From Rhodococcus ruber NBRC 15591 (GTDB lineage: Bacteria > Actinomycetota > Actinomycetes > Mycobacteriales > Mycobacteriaceae), in assembly GCF_001894945.1 (NCBI RefSeq), contig NZ_BCXE01000035.1, forward strand, positions 62,001 through 126,000: DNA of 64,000 nucleotides. The letters are read 5' to 3'. This document shows positions 21,470-29,798 of the stretch, one piece after another. Positions within the stretch are counted from its first letter, which is position 1. Each line of letters starts with the position of its first letter. A program made the translations under genes and the position numbers. The notes below the pieces were generated by a model. It did no database searches. It saw only the letters and a list, made by a program, of their open reading frames with translations, and was not told the origin of the DNA.

Positions 21470-21691
21470 ATGGCCAAGAAAGACGGAGCCATCGAGGTCG
21501 AGGGTCGCGTGATCGAGCCGCTGCCCAATGCGATGTTTCGCATTGAGCTCGAGAACGGTCACAAGGTCCTGGCTCACATCAGCGGCAAGATGCGTCAGCA
21601 CTACATTCGCATCCTGCCCGAGGACCGGGTTGTCGTAGAGCTCTCGCCCTACGACCTGTCGCGTGGGCGCATCGTCTACCGCTACAAGTAA
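21470..21691 (+). CDS. infA: Translation initiation factor IF-1
   Basis: 73 residues, standard length; [20 protein letters not shown] and [21 protein letters not shown] directly upstream fixes this ATG; a longer frame upstream is not conserved. IF-1 blocks the A site during initiation. A hairpin follows within 7 nt. Confidence 0.97.
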   Translation: MAKKDGAIEVEGRVIEPLPNAMFRIELENGHKVLAHISGKMRQHYIRILPEDRVVVELSPYDLSRGRIVYRYK

Positions 21692-21697
21692 GAGCTT

Positions 21698-21717
21698 CCC
21701 CGGCCGCACGGTCGGGG
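21698..21717 (+). terminator. Stem-loop after infA
   Basis: CCCCGGCCG pairs with CGGTCGGGG (one G-U) over a 2-nt loop. It could partly separate infA expression from rpmJ and the rpsM cluster. Confidence 0.5.
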
Positions 21718-21782
21718 AGAACCATGTCTGCAGCATGCCTCGTGCTCTGCCGCAGGCGTACACACAGGAGATCAGACGCACC

Positions 21783-21896
21783 GTGAAGGTTCAGCCGAGC
21801 GTCAAGAAGATCTGCGAGAAGTGCAAGGTGATCCGGCGTAACGGCCGGGTCATGGTGATCTGCGAGAACCTGCGCCACAAGCAGCGCCAGGGCTAG
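21783..21896 (+). CDS. rpmJ: 50S ribosomal protein L36, zinc-binding form
   Basis: 37 residues; [17 protein letters not shown] then [14 protein letters not shown], with the Cys-Cys-Cys-His zinc set intact, so the C+ form. GTG start with AGGAG upstream. Too short for standard ORF cut-offs unless the frame is extended upstream. Confidence 0.96.
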   Translation: MKVQPSVKKICEKCKVIRRNGRVMVICENLRHKQRQG

Positions 21897-22140
21897 ACCA
21901 CCCGCTCTTCGAAGGATCGGCTTGGCAACAAGCTAGAGAAGACCTTCCAGTACCAGTCGTTCGGTCACGATTCCCGATTCGTCGGGGAGCCGCGCGATAC
22001 ACCCCCGGTTCGGAGGCCGGGGCCCCACTGTGTTTCGGACTACCGGCGTTCCGGCTTCGGCCGGGCCGCGGGACCACACAGTTTCACGACGCAGGGGACG
22101 GGCTGGGAGCAGACCTCCGCACACCGAATAGGAATGCCAC

Positions 22141-22509
22141 ATGGCACGTCTCGCAGGTGTCGATCTTCCCCGCGAAAAGCGGATGGAGATCGCACTGACC
22201 TACATCTACGGCATCGGCCGTACCCGCTCGAAGGAGATCCTCGAGGCCACCGGCGTGAGCCCGGATCTGCGCAGCAAGGACCTCTCCGACGAGGATCTCG
22301 CCAAGCTGCGCGAGTTCATCGAGGAGACCTACAAGGTCGAGGGTGACCTCCGCCGCGAGGTCCAGGCGGACATCCGTCGCAAGATCGAGATCGGCTGCTA
22401 CCAGGGCCTGCGACACCGTCGTGGTCTGCCCGTGCGTGGACAGCGCACCAAGACCAACGCCCGCACCCGTAAGGGTCCGAAGCGCACCGTCGCAGGAAAG
22501 AAGAAGTAA
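22141..22509 (+). CDS. rpsM: 30S ribosomal protein S13
   Basis: 122 residues; [20 protein letters not shown] and a basic tail ([21 protein letters not shown] region). Forms 30S-50S bridges. The 244-bp gap before it contains GC-rich inverted segments but no gene. Confidence 0.97.
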   Translation: MARLAGVDLPREKRMEIALTYIYGIGRTRSKEILEATGVSPDLRSKDLSDEDLAKLREFIEETYKVEGDLRREVQADIRRKIEIGCYQGLRHRRGLPVRGQRTKTNARTRKGPKRTVAGKKK

Positions 22510-22922
22510 TGCCTCCCAAGTCACGCAGCACCGGTCCCAAGAAGACCCAGAAGGCGCGCCGCAGGGACAAGAAGAACGTCCCGCACGGTGCCGCTCACAT
22601 CAAGAGCACCTTCAACAACACGATCGTGTCCATCACGGACCCGAACGGCAACGTCATCTCCTGGGCGTCCTCCGGCCACGTCGGCTTCAAGGGTTCGCGC
22701 AAGTCGACCCCGTTCGCCGCGCAGCTCGCCGCCGAGAACGCTGCCCGCAAGGCGCAGGAGCACGGTGTCAAGAAGGTCGACGTCTTCGTGAAGGGCCCGG
22801 GCTCGGGCCGCGAGACGGCGATCCGTTCCCTCCAGGCCGCGGGCCTCGAGGTCGGCACCATCTCCGACGTCACCCCCCAGCCGCACAACGGCTGCCGTCC
22901 GCCCAAGCGGCGTCGCGTCTAA
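22509..22922 (+). CDS. rpsK: 30S ribosomal protein S11
   Basis: 137 residues; [19 protein letters not shown] and [20 protein letters not shown]. Starts at the last base of the rpsM stop (TAATG). S11 is part of the platform near the mRNA exit. Confidence 0.97.
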   Translation: MPPKSRSTGPKKTQKARRRDKKNVPHGAAHIKSTFNNTIVSITDPNGNVISWASSGHVGFKGSRKSTPFAAQLAAENAARKAQEHGVKKVDVFVKGPGSGRETAIRSLQAAGLEVGTISDVTPQPHNGCRPPKRRRV

Positions 22923-22943
22923 CGGGAAAGGAAGGTTTGAATC

Positions 22944-23549
22944 ATGGCTCGCTATACCGGTCCCGTTACCCGTAAGTCGCGTCGTCTGCGTGTCGACCTC
23001 GTCGGAGGCGACCAGGCGTTCGAGCGTCGCCCCTACCCGCCCGGCCAGCACGGCCGCGCGCGGATCAAGGAGAGCGAATACCTGCTCCAGCTGCAGGAGA
23101 AGCAGAAGGCCCGCTTCTCCTACGGCGTGATGGAGAAGCAGTTCCGTCGCTACTACGAGGAGGCCGCCGGCCGGCCCGGCAAGACCGGCGAGGTCCTGCT
23201 GACCATCCTCGAGTCGCGTCTGGACAACGTCGTCTACCGTGCCGGTCTCGCCCGGACCCGCCGTCAGGCCCGCCAGCTGGTGAGCCACGGTCACTTCCTG
23301 GTGAACGGCAAGAAGGTCGACATCCCCAGCTACCGCGTCTCGCAGTACGACATCATCGACGTCCGCGAGAAGTCGCTGGGCACGCTGCCCTTCCAGGTGG
23401 CCCGTGAGACCCAGGGCGATCGTCCGATCCCGGGTTGGCTGCAGGTCGTCGGCCCGCGTCTGCGGGTGCTGGTCCACCAGCTCCCCGAGCGCGCGCAGAT
23501 CGACATCCCGCTGCAGGAACAGCTGATCGTCGAGTACTACTCGAAGTAA
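22944..23549 (+). CDS. rpsD: 30S ribosomal protein S4
   Basis: 201 residues; MARYTGPVTRKSRRLRVDL. There are no cysteines in the N-terminal domain, so this is the zinc-free form. S4-fold RNA-binding domain at LDNVVYRAGLARTRRQARQL. S4 nucleates 30S assembly and contributes to fidelity. Confidence 0.97.
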   Translation: MARYTGPVTRKSRRLRVDLVGGDQAFERRPYPPGQHGRARIKESEYLLQLQEKQKARFSYGVMEKQFRRYYEEAAGRPGKTGEVLLTILESRLDNVVYRAGLARTRRQARQLVSHGHFLVNGKKVDIPSYRVSQYDIIDVREKSLGTLPFQVARETQGDRPIPGWLQVVGPRLRVLVHQLPERAQIDIPLQEQLIVEYYSK

Positions 23550-23562
23550 GGCGCTTCGCGCC

Positions 23563-23604
23563 GTGGTGTCCTTCCGGTCCTCCCGAGGTCCGGGGGGACA
23601 CCAC
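23563..23604 (+). terminator. Stem-loop between rpsD and rpoA
   Basis: GTGGTGTCC (23563-23571) pairs with GGACACCAC (23596-23604), with a smaller CCGG/CCGG pairing inside. It could tune rpoA relative to the ribosomal genes. Confidence 0.5.
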
Positions 23605-23651
23605 ATCCCGACCAGGGCGTCATATGGCGGACGCCCACAAGGAGGCACTCC

Positions 23652-24713
23652 ATGCTCATCTCGCAGCGACCCACCCTCAGCGAAGAGGTCATCGCCGACG
23701 ACCGCTCGAAGTTCGTCATCGAACCCCTCGAGCCGGGCTTCGGGTACACCCTCGGCAACTCGCTTCGTCGCACCCTGCTGTCCTCGATTCCGGGCGCGGC
23801 CGTCACCAGCATTCGCATCGACGGCGTGCTCCACGAGTTCACCACGGTTCCCGGGGTCAAGGAGGATGTCACCGACATCATCCTCAACCTCAAGGGCCTC
23901 GTGGTCAGCTCGGAAGAGGACGAGCCGGTCACCATGTACGTCCGCAAGCAGGGCCCCGGCACCGTGACCGCGGGCGACATCGTGCCCCCGGCCGGTGTCA
24001 CCGTCCACAACCCGGACCTGCACATCGCCACCCTGAACGACAAGGGCAAGCTGGAGATCGAGCTCGTCGTCGAGCGCGGCCGCGGCTACGTCCCTGCCGT
24101 CCAGAACAAGGCGTCCGGCGCCGAGATCGGCCGTATTCCGGTCGACTCGATCTACTCGCCGGTGCTCAAGGTGACCTACAAGGTGGAGGCGACCCGCGTC
24201 GAGCAGCGCACCGACTTCGATCGGTTGATTCTCGACGTGGAGACCAAGAACTCGATCACCGCGCGGGACGCGCTCGCTTCGGCGGGCAAGACCCTGGTGG
24301 AGCTCTTCGGTCTGGCTCGTGAGCTGAACGTCGAAGCAGAAGGCATCGAGATCGGTCCCTCGCCCGCCGAGGCCGACCACATCGCCTCCTTCGGACTCCC
24401 CATCGAGGATCTCGACCTCACGGTCCGGTCCTACAACTGCCTCAAGCGCGAGGGTGTGCACACCGTCGGTGAGCTCGTGGCACGCACGGAGTCCGACCTG
24501 CTCGACATCCGCAACTTCGGTCAGAAGTCCATCGACGAGGTGAAGGTCAAGCTGCACTCGCTCGGCCTCTCCCTCAAGGACAGCCCCGCGTCCTTCGACC
24601 CGAGCACCGTCGCCGGCTACGACGCCGCGACCGGTACCTGGAGCGACACGGACGCCGGTTCCTTCGGCGACGCCGAGGGGAACGAGGACTACGCCGAGAC
24701 CGAGCAGCTGTAG
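23652..24713 (+). CDS. rpoA: RNA polymerase alpha subunit
   Basis: 353 residues. N-terminal dimerisation domain ([20 protein letters not shown]) and C-terminal DNA/activator-binding domain ([34 protein letters not shown]) are both intact, followed by an acidic tail of ~40 residues. AGGAGGC precedes the ATG. Confidence 0.98.
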   Translation: MLISQRPTLSEEVIADDRSKFVIEPLEPGFGYTLGNSLRRTLLSSIPGAAVTSIRIDGVLHEFTTVPGVKEDVTDIILNLKGLVVSSEEDEPVTMYVRKQGPGTVTAGDIVPPAGVTVHNPDLHIATLNDKGKLEIELVVERGRGYVPAVQNKASGAEIGRIPVDSIYSPVLKVTYKVEATRVEQRTDFDRLILDVETKNSITARDALASAGKTLVELFGLARELNVEAEGIEIGPSPAEADHIASFGLPIEDLDLTVRSYNCLKREGVHTVGELVARTESDLLDIRNFGQKSIDEVKVKLHSLGLSLKDSPASFDPSTVAGYDAATGTWSDTDAGSFGDAEGNEDYAETEQL

Positions 24714-24744
24714 CAGCTCACGGTCCGTTACTAGGAGATTCATC

Positions 24745-25317
24745 ATGCCCAAGCCCAAGAAGGGTGCCCGCTTCGGCGGGTCGGCCTCGCACCAGAAGGC
24801 GCTGCTGGCCAACCTGGCCACCGCGCTCTTCGAGCACGGCCGCATCACCACCACCGAGGCCAAGGCCAAGGCCCTGCGGCCCTACGCCGAGAAGCTCGTC
24901 ACGCACGCGAAGGCCGGCACGCTGGCCAACCGTCGTGAGGTGCTGAAGGTCATCCGCAACAAGGACGTCGTCCACACGCTGTTCGCGGAGATCGGCCCGT
25001 TCTACGAGGACCGCAACGGCGGCTACACGCGCATCGTCAAGACGATGCCGCGCAAGGGTGACAACGCTCCCATGGCGATCATCGAGCTCGTCAAGGAGAA
25101 GACCGTCACCTCCGAGGCCGACCGCGCCCGTCGCGTCGCCGCCTCGCAGAGCGCGCCGGCCACCGAGGCCCCGGCCGAGGAGAACGTCGTCGAGGCCGTC
25201 GAGGCCGACGCCTCCGACGCGCAGGTCGAGAACGCGGACGCCGTCGTCGACGCGATCGAGGACGAGACCGCCACCGCGGCCGACGCCAAGGACGCCGACG
25301 AGGCCAAGAAGGACTAG
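24745..25317 (+). CDS. rplQ: 50S ribosomal protein L17 with acidic C-terminal extension
   Basis: 190 residues. The ~120-residue L17 core ([20 protein letters not shown] to [12 protein letters not shown]) is followed by ~70 residues rich in Ala, Glu, Asp and Val, poorly ordered by composition. Such tails are common in actinobacterial L17. L17 lies at the tunnel exit rim. Confidence 0.97.
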   Translation: MPKPKKGARFGGSASHQKALLANLATALFEHGRITTTEAKAKALRPYAEKLVTHAKAGTLANRREVLKVIRNKDVVHTLFAEIGPFYEDRNGGYTRIVKTMPRKGDNAPMAIIELVKEKTVTSEADRARRVAASQSAPATEAPAEENVVEAVEADASDAQVENADAVVDAIEDETATAADAKDADEAKKD

Positions 25318-25322
25318 TCCAC

Positions 25323-26237
25323 TTGGTTTCGGCATCCGCTGAAGCGAACGAGCCCGTCGCCCCCCACCGGGGCGGCGGGCCCGTTGCTTTCGAGAACCCG
25401 TCCGCCGCCGGTGAGGACAGCACCCGGCTGCGGCTCGACATCGCCTACGACGGCACCGACTTCTCCGGCTGGGCACGGCAGCCCGGACGACGGACGGTGT
25501 GCGGGGAGATCGAAGAGAAGCTCGGGGCGGTCGTACGCACTCCGGTCCAGCTCACGGTCGCCGGGCGGACCGACGCCGGGGTGCACGCGTCCGGTCAGGT
25601 CGCGCACGTCGACGTCCCCACCGCTACCCTTCCGGACGACCTCGCCCGCCTGGTGCGGCGGCTCGCGCGGTTCCTGCCGCGCGACGTCCGCGTCACCGGC
25701 ATCTCCGTCGCCCCGCCCCACTTCGACGCCCGTTTCTCGGCGGTCCGCCGGCACTACGAGTACCGGCTCACCACCGCCGTCTACGGCGCCGAGCCGCTGC
25801 GGGCCCGCGACACCGTCGCCTGGCCCAAACCGGTGGACGTCGACGCCATGCGTGCCGCCTCGCGGTCGCTGCTGGGCCTGCACGACTTCGCCGCCTTCTG
25901 CAAGCGGCGCGACGGTGCGACGACGGTCCGCGAACTGCAACGCTTCGACTGGACGCGCACAGGGGACATCCTCACCGCGCACGTGAGCGCGGACGCGTTC
26001 TGCTGGTCGATGGTGCGCAGCCTCGTCGGGGCGGCGCTCGCGGTAGGGGAGGGGCGGCGCAGTGTCGAGTGGACGACCGCGCTGCTCGACGAACGGCAGC
26101 GCGCCGCGGCCGTGGCCGTGGCTCCGGCGCACGGACTCAGCCTCGTCGGCGTCGACTATCCCCCCGACGACGAACTCGCGGCACGCAACGCGGCCACCCG
26201 CGAGGTACGTGGGCCCGTCGGTCCCGGCTGCTGCTGA
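25323..26237 (+). CDS. truA: tRNA pseudouridine(38-40) synthase TruA
   Basis: 304 residues. Catalytic Asp84 lies in [12 protein letters not shown]; the fold starts at [20 protein letters not shown] and continues to [14 protein letters not shown]. It modifies U38-U40 of tRNA anticodon arms. The start is uncertain: TTG 25323 has AAGGA 10 nt upstream, and no closer in-frame ATG/GTG exists before the conserved core. The ~30-residue lead is poorly conserved and its DNA holds an imperfect GC-rich inverted repeat (about 25350-25380). Located 5 nt after rplQ, as in M. tuberculosis. Confidence 0.93.
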   Translation: MVSASAEANEPVAPHRGGGPVAFENPSAAGEDSTRLRLDIAYDGTDFSGWARQPGRRTVCGEIEEKLGAVVRTPVQLTVAGRTDAGVHASGQVAHVDVPTATLPDDLARLVRRLARFLPRDVRVTGISVAPPHFDARFSAVRRHYEYRLTTAVYGAEPLRARDTVAWPKPVDVDAMRAASRSLLGLHDFAAFCKRRDGATTVRELQRFDWTRTGDILTAHVSADAFCWSMVRSLVGAALAVGEGRRSVEWTTALLDERQRAAAVAVAPAHGLSLVGVDYPPDDELAARNAATREVRGPVGPGCC

Positions 26238-26324
26238 CCCGCGGCCGAACCCGCCGGTGATATGTTCCGACGAGCACGTCCCCCGGCCGGCCCGGCCGGG
26301 GGATCGGCATGTGAGGGAGGCACA

Positions 26325-27317
26325 GTGCTCGACCTGCCCGCGATCCGGCGGCGAGGCGCGACGGTCGCGGCGGCCCTGCTCGCCGCGGCGTCCCTGCTGA
26401 CGGCACCGGCGGCCGCCGAGCCGGCTCCGGCCGGGGCCTACGTCGATCACGTGGAGGAGCGAACCGCGCGCGACTGGGTGTTGCACGTGTACTCACCGTC
26501 CATGGACCGGGTGATCCCGGTCGAGGTGATCCGGCCCGCCGACACTTCCGCTGCCCGGCCGACCTTCTACCTGCTCAATGGAGCGGGTGGGGGCGAGGAC
26601 GCCGCGAACTGGCGGGAGCAGACGGACGTCCGCGAGTTCTTCGACGGCAAGAACGTCAACGTCGTCACCCCGGTGGGCGGGGCCTTCTCGTACTACACGG
26701 ACTGGGTCCGTGACGACCCGAAGCTCGGCCGGCACCGGTGGGCGACGTTCCTGACGTCGGAACTGCCGCCGGTCGTGGACGCGGCACTGGGCGCCGACGG
26801 TCGCAACGCCGTGGCGGGGATGTCGATGTCGGGCAGTTCGGTGCTGGCCCTCGCGCAGCAGTCGCCGGGACTGTACGAGGCGGTGGCGTCCTACAGCGGG
26901 TGCGCGCAGACGAGCAGCGATCCTGGGCGCAGCTACGTCGAAGCCGTCGTCACGATCGGGGGCGGCGAGGTCGAGAACATGTGGGGCCCGATCGGAGGGC
27001 CGGGGTGGATCGCCAACGACGCGGCGCTGAACGCGGAGAAGTTGCGCGGGACGACGCTGTACATCTCCTCCGGCGGTGGCCTGCCGGGTCCGCACGAGGC
27101 GGCCCTGGGCGGGCAGGTGGATCCGGTCGACCTACTCGTCCTCGGATCCATCGAGGCGGCTACGGCACAGTGCACCGAGCGGCTGCGACGGACCTTCGAC
27201 GAACTCGGGATCGAGGCGACCTTCAGCACAGCGGCAGAGGGCACGCACTCGTGGGGATACTGGCAGGATGCGCTGCACGAGTCCTGGCCGATTCTCGCCG
27301 AGGCGATCGGCGCGTAG
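26325..27317 (+). CDS. Mycolyltransferase (antigen 85 / Cmt family)
   Basis: 330 residues. GTG 26325 has GAGGGAGG 4 nt upstream and gives a signal peptide (IRRRGATVAAALLAAASLL, cleavage near AAAEP). Landmarks: FYLLNGAGGGED, nucleophile elbow AGMSMSGSS, YSGCAQT, and GTHSWGYWQDAL with the catalytic His. It should esterify trehalose or the cell wall with mycolates. It parallels the partial gene at the window start, so the ribosomal block is flanked by two paralogs. A TATGTT -10-like box lies at 26261. Which acceptor each paralog uses is not visible. Confidence 0.9.
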   Translation: MLDLPAIRRRGATVAAALLAAASLLTAPAAAEPAPAGAYVDHVEERTARDWVLHVYSPSMDRVIPVEVIRPADTSAARPTFYLLNGAGGGEDAANWREQTDVREFFDGKNVNVVTPVGGAFSYYTDWVRDDPKLGRHRWATFLTSELPPVVDAALGADGRNAVAGMSMSGSSVLALAQQSPGLYEAVASYSGCAQTSSDPGRSYVEAVVTIGGGEVENMWGPIGGPGWIANDAALNAEKLRGTTLYISSGGGLPGPHEAALGGQVDPVDLLVLGSIEAATAQCTERLRRTFDELGIEATFSTAAEGTHSWGYWQDALHESWPILAEAIGA

Positions 27318-27346
27318 CGCGGTCCGGCACGAGCGACGGAAACGGC

Positions 27347-27376
27347 AAGGGGCGAGGTCGGGTGACCTCGCCCCTT
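27347..27376. terminator. Terminator after mycolyltransferase
   Basis: A 13-bp perfect stem (27347-27359 with 27364-27376) and a 4-nt loop, 29 nt after the stop codon. It also lies 24 nt downstream of the small reverse-strand ORF and may serve both. Confidence 0.8.
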
Positions 27377-27400
27377 TCGCTACGCGCGTCGAGGCTTCTC

Positions 27401-27466
27401 TCAGATCAGCCAGCTGAGGAAGGAGAGCACGTGGTCGACCAGGGAGCCGAGCGAGCCGAGCAGCAT
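27401..27466 (-). CDS. Candidate 21-residue amphipathic peptide
   Basis: The ORF starts MLLGSLGSLV and ends FLSWLI. GGAGG lies exactly 8 nt before the ATG, near the best possible spacing, and every sense codon ends in G or C, as in real genes here. Polar residues (Gly4, Ser5, Ser8, Asp11, His12, Ser15, Ser18) fall on one helical face; Leu, Val, Phe, Trp and Ile on the other, so it should form an amphipathic membrane-active helix without a cleavable signal. Mycolate-containing corynebacteria make very small cell-wall porin peptides (PorA/PorH), and the neighbour is a mycolyltransferase, but no sequence relation is claimed. It could also be a leader peptide or toxin. Confidence 0.55.
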   Translation of the reverse strand: MLLGSLGSLVDHVLSFLSWLI

Positions 27467-27498
27467 GGGGATTACCTCCGATGTCGATGGACAAATCC

Positions 27499-27512
27499 TG
27501 GACGTACGTCCA
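27499..27512. promoter_or_regulatory. 14-bp palindrome TGGACGTACGTCCA upstream of small peptide ORF
   Basis: Perfect palindrome 33 bp upstream of the peptide ATG, between its Shine-Dalgarno and a probable upstream promoter. The form suits a TetR- or similar dimeric repressor; the protein is unknown. Confidence 0.5.
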
Positions 27513-27591
27513 ACCAAGATCTAAGTACAGGATGTCCGCTTTGCCCAGAAAATGTGACGCAGGATACCGGGGCACGGCGAGGGTTCCGAGG

Positions 27592-27759
27592 TCAGTCCGC
27601 GATCATCCGGAGCAGCGCCGCGAGCGCGCGGAACGGCAGCGTCAGGACCCGCAGGAACAGGACGCCGAGCTCGGCGAGTGGCGCCACCGTCTCCGCGGCG
27701 TCGGCCGCCCTCTCCACTCGGTCCACGGCTCTGCGACCCCGTCGACGATGTCTGTCCAC
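27592..27759 (-). CDS. Candidate 55-residue small protein with hydrophobic C-terminus
   Basis: Reads GTG to TGA. The first ~11 residues are Arg-rich, then AVDRVERAADAAETVAPLAE, then a hydrophobic/basic helix (LGVLFLRVLTLPFRALAALL). A -10-like TACCGT stands 6 nt before the GTG, which would fit leaderless translation. Third positions are mixed in the first ten codons and strongly G/C after, so the real start may be the internal GTG at residue 12 (44 residues). No family recognised. It lies 125 bp upstream of the 21-residue peptide ORF on the same strand; the two could share a transcript. Confidence 0.4.
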   Translation of the reverse strand: MDRHRRRGRRAVDRVERAADAAETVAPLAELGVLFLRVLTLPFRALAALLRMIAD

Positions 27760-27786
27760 CGGCGCACGGTAGCAGGCGGTTCGCGA

Positions 27787-27812
27787 AATCTGACAGGAGG
27801 ATGTTTCAGATT
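27787..27812. repeat. Inverted repeat AATCTGA/TCAGATT
   Basis: Seven-bp arms (27787-27793, 27806-27812) flank a loop containing AGGAGG; three more pairs form beyond one mismatch. It lies upstream of the 55-residue ORF and downstream of the acyl-CoA dehydrogenase. Function unknown; operator or hairpin. Confidence 0.4.
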
Positions 27813-27931
27813 CCGCGGCACGAGTTATCCCGGCAGTGCCGGGGTGCGCGTGCCGCCGGGGAGGACGGCCGCGCGCCCCGGCACCGCTGCGGGCCCGCGC
27901 CCCGGCTCGACCGGGCCTTCGACACCCGGCA

Positions 27932-27997
27932 CGGCCGGGAGTTCACACCCCGGCGCGGCCGGGAGTTCACACCCCGGCGCGGCCGGGAGTTCACACC
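27932..27997. repeat. 24-bp tandem repeat, 2.75 copies
   Basis: Unit CGGCCGGGAGTTCACACC plus CCGGCG at 27932, 27956 and (partial) 27980. It begins 1 nt beyond the acyl-CoA dehydrogenase stop codon, so it is in that gene's 3' untranslated region. Confidence 0.85.
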
Positions 27998-27998
27998 G

Positions 27999-29141
27999 TC
28001 AGCCCGCCAGGTGCCGCGCGATGACCAGCCGCTGGATCTGGTTCGTCCCCTCGAAGATCTGGGTGATCTTCGCGTCCCGCATGAAGCGCTCGACGGGAAA
28101 GTCCCGGGTGTAGCCGTAGCCGCCGAGTACCTGCACGGCGTCGGTGGTCACCTTCATCGCCGCGTCGGTCGCGACGAGCTTGGCGACCGACGCCTGCCGC
28201 GAGTAGGGCAGACCGGCGTCCTTGCGGCGCGCGGCGTCGATGTAGGTGGCGCGGGCCGAGTCCACCGCCGCGGCCATGTCGGCCAGGACGAATCCGAGGC
28301 CCTGATGGTCGATGATCTTCTTGCCGAACGCCTTGCGCTCCTTGGCGTAGGCGGTGGCCTCGTCGAGCGCGGCCTGCGCGAGACCCACCGCGACGGCCGC
28401 GATCCCGAGGCGGCCCGAATCGAGGGCGCTGAACGCGATCGGCAGGCCCTGCCCCTCGGCCCCGATGCGGCGCTCCTCGGGGACGAACGCATCGTCGTAG
28501 TGGGCGGTCGTGGTGGGGATGGCATGCAGGCCCATCTTCTCCTCGGGCTTGCCGAAGCTGAGGCCCTCGGTTCCGGCGGGCACGAGGAAGCAGGAGATGC
28601 CCTTGGAGCCGGCGTCGGAGGTCCGGGCGAACAGCGTGTAGAAGTCCGCCTTGCCGCCGTTGGTGATCCACGCCTTCGATCCGGAGATCCGGTAGCCGCC
28701 GTCCACGGCTGTCGCGCGGCAGGTCAGGGCCGCGGCATCGGACCCGGCCTGCGGCTCGGACAGGCTGTAGGCGCCGATCGTCTCGCCGCCGAGCATGGCG
28801 GGCAACCACCGGGCCTTCTGCTCCTCGGTGCCGTGGGTGGCCAGCGCGAAGCACGACAGGCCGTGCACACTCACCGCGACCGCGACGGCCGCCCAGCGGG
28901 CGCCGAGCTCCTCGAGCACCTGCAGGTACACCTCGTACGGCTGATTCCCGCCGCCGAACTCCTCCGGGTACGGCAGGCTCAGCAGTCCCGCCGCGCCGAG
29001 GGCGGGGAACACGCCCTCGGGGAACGTCTCGTTGCGCTCGTGTTCGACGACCCGCGGCGCGAGAACCTTGTCCGCGACGTCGCGGGTCAGCTCGATGAGG
29101 TCGTAGGCCTCGGGGGTGGGCAGCAGGCGCTCGACGGGCAC
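27999..29141 (-). CDS. Acyl-CoA dehydrogenase
   Basis: 380 residues, family length. FAD/substrate motifs: AYSLSEPQAGSDAAAL, WITNGGKADFYTLFAR, then RKAFGKKIIDHQG and the C-terminal FEGTNQIQR with catalytic Glu364. It oxidises an acyl-CoA to the 2-enoyl-CoA, passing electrons to ETF; chain length is not clear. GTG 29141 is chosen because AGGAG precedes it and the family N-terminus starts there; the longer frame runs into the divergent TetR gene. Control by that TetR protein is likely, since overlapping inverted repeats fill the gap. Confidence 0.92.
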   Translation of the reverse strand: MPVERLLPTPEAYDLIELTRDVADKVLAPRVVEHERNETFPEGVFPALGAAGLLSLPYPEEFGGGNQPYEVYLQVLEELGARWAAVAVAVSVHGLSCFALATHGTEEQKARWLPAMLGGETIGAYSLSEPQAGSDAAALTCRATAVDGGYRISGSKAWITNGGKADFYTLFARTSDAGSKGISCFLVPAGTEGLSFGKPEEKMGLHAIPTTTAHYDDAFVPEERRIGAEGQGLPIAFSALDSGRLGIAAVAVGLAQAALDEATAYAKERKAFGKKIIDHQGLGFVLADMAAAVDSARATYIDAARRKDAGLPYSRQASVAKLVATDAAMKVTTDAVQVLGGYGYTRDFPVERFMRDAKITQIFEGTNQIQRLVIARHLAG

Positions 29142-29161
29142 GGTGACTCCTCGCTCGGAAA

Positions 29162-29200
29162 ATAGTACTGAGAACGATACTGCAGTACTATCTGCAGTAT
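29162..29200. promoter_or_regulatory. Overlapping inverted repeats, probable TetR operator
   Basis: Two interleaved perfect repeats: ATAGTACTG/CAGTACTAT (29162-29170, 29183-29191) and ATACTGCAG/CTGCAGTAT (29177-29185, 29192-29200). TACTAT boxes for both directions lie within them, and the second repeat touches the tetR start codon, so a bound repressor would block both genes. Confidence 0.65.
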
Positions 29201-29780
29201 GACAAGAGCGGGAACCCGGCGCGGCACGGCGCGGCAGGCGCAACTGTTCGACCAGCTCGTCGCGCTGTTTCTCGCCGAGGGCTTCGCCCGCTTCACCCTC
29301 GACGACATCGCCGCCCGCCTGCACTGCTCCAAGTCGACCCTGTACGCCCTCGCCGAGAGCAAGGACCGCCTCGTCCGGGCCGCCACCGTGCACTTCTTCC
29401 GCGGCGCGACCGAGCGCGTCGAAGCCGAGCTCGACGGCCGCAGCGGCGCCGTCGACCGCATCCGCGGCTACCTCGAGGCCGTCGGCCGGCAACTCGAACC
29501 CGCCTCCGCGCAGTTCATGGAGGACATGGCTGCCGCCCCCGCCGCCCGTGAGGTCTACGAGCGCAACACCCGGCTCGCCGCCGAACGCGTCCGCGACCTC
29601 ATCGCCGTCGGAGTCGCCACCGGCGAACTGCGCGACGTGCACGCCGCGTTCGTCGCCGACGTCGTCGCCGCCGTCATGGTCCGCATCCAGCAGCGCCACG
29701 TCGCCGAGGCCATCGGCCTGCCGGACGCCCAGGCCTACCGCGAACTCGCCGCCCTGCTCACCCACGGCCTCACCGCCTGA
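29199..29780 (+). CDS. TetR family regulator
   Basis: 193 residues. N-terminal helix-turn-helix FTLDDIAARLHCSKSTLYAL (about 33-52) and an all-helical ligand domain. Divergent from the acyl-CoA dehydrogenase, so probably a fatty-acid or acyl-CoA responsive repressor of that gene and itself. No Shine-Dalgarno; TACTAT stands 7 nt before the ATG, consistent with a leaderless transcript. The ligand is unknown. Confidence 0.88.
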   Translation: MTRAGTRRGTARQAQLFDQLVALFLAEGFARFTLDDIAARLHCSKSTLYALAESKDRLVRAATVHFFRGATERVEAELDGRSGAVDRIRGYLEAVGRQLEPASAQFMEDMAAAPAAREVYERNTRLAAERVRDLIAVGVATGELRDVHAAFVADVVAAVMVRIQQRHVAEAIGLPDAQAYRELAALLTHGLTA

Positions 29781-29798
29781 CCCGCCTACCATCGGGCC

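Noticed and set aside
22521-24869. Reverse-strand ORF of 782 codons across rpsK-rpsD-rpoA
   Set aside because: Mirrors the strong third-position GC bias of the genes beneath it; no start signals or domain features.
25350-25380. Terminator-like hairpin between rplQ and truA
   Set aside because: It falls inside the only usable truA reading frame start and has a mismatch; listed as a reason for start uncertainty, not as a terminator.
27816-27998. Small forward gene reading through the tandem array
   Set aside because: No ribosome binding site at usable spacing, and the peptide is a repeat translation.
27678-29165. Forward ORF of 495 codons starting near the tandem array
   Set aside because: Lies antisense to the acyl-CoA dehydrogenase; the repeated REFTPRRG stretch is only the translated 24-bp repeat.
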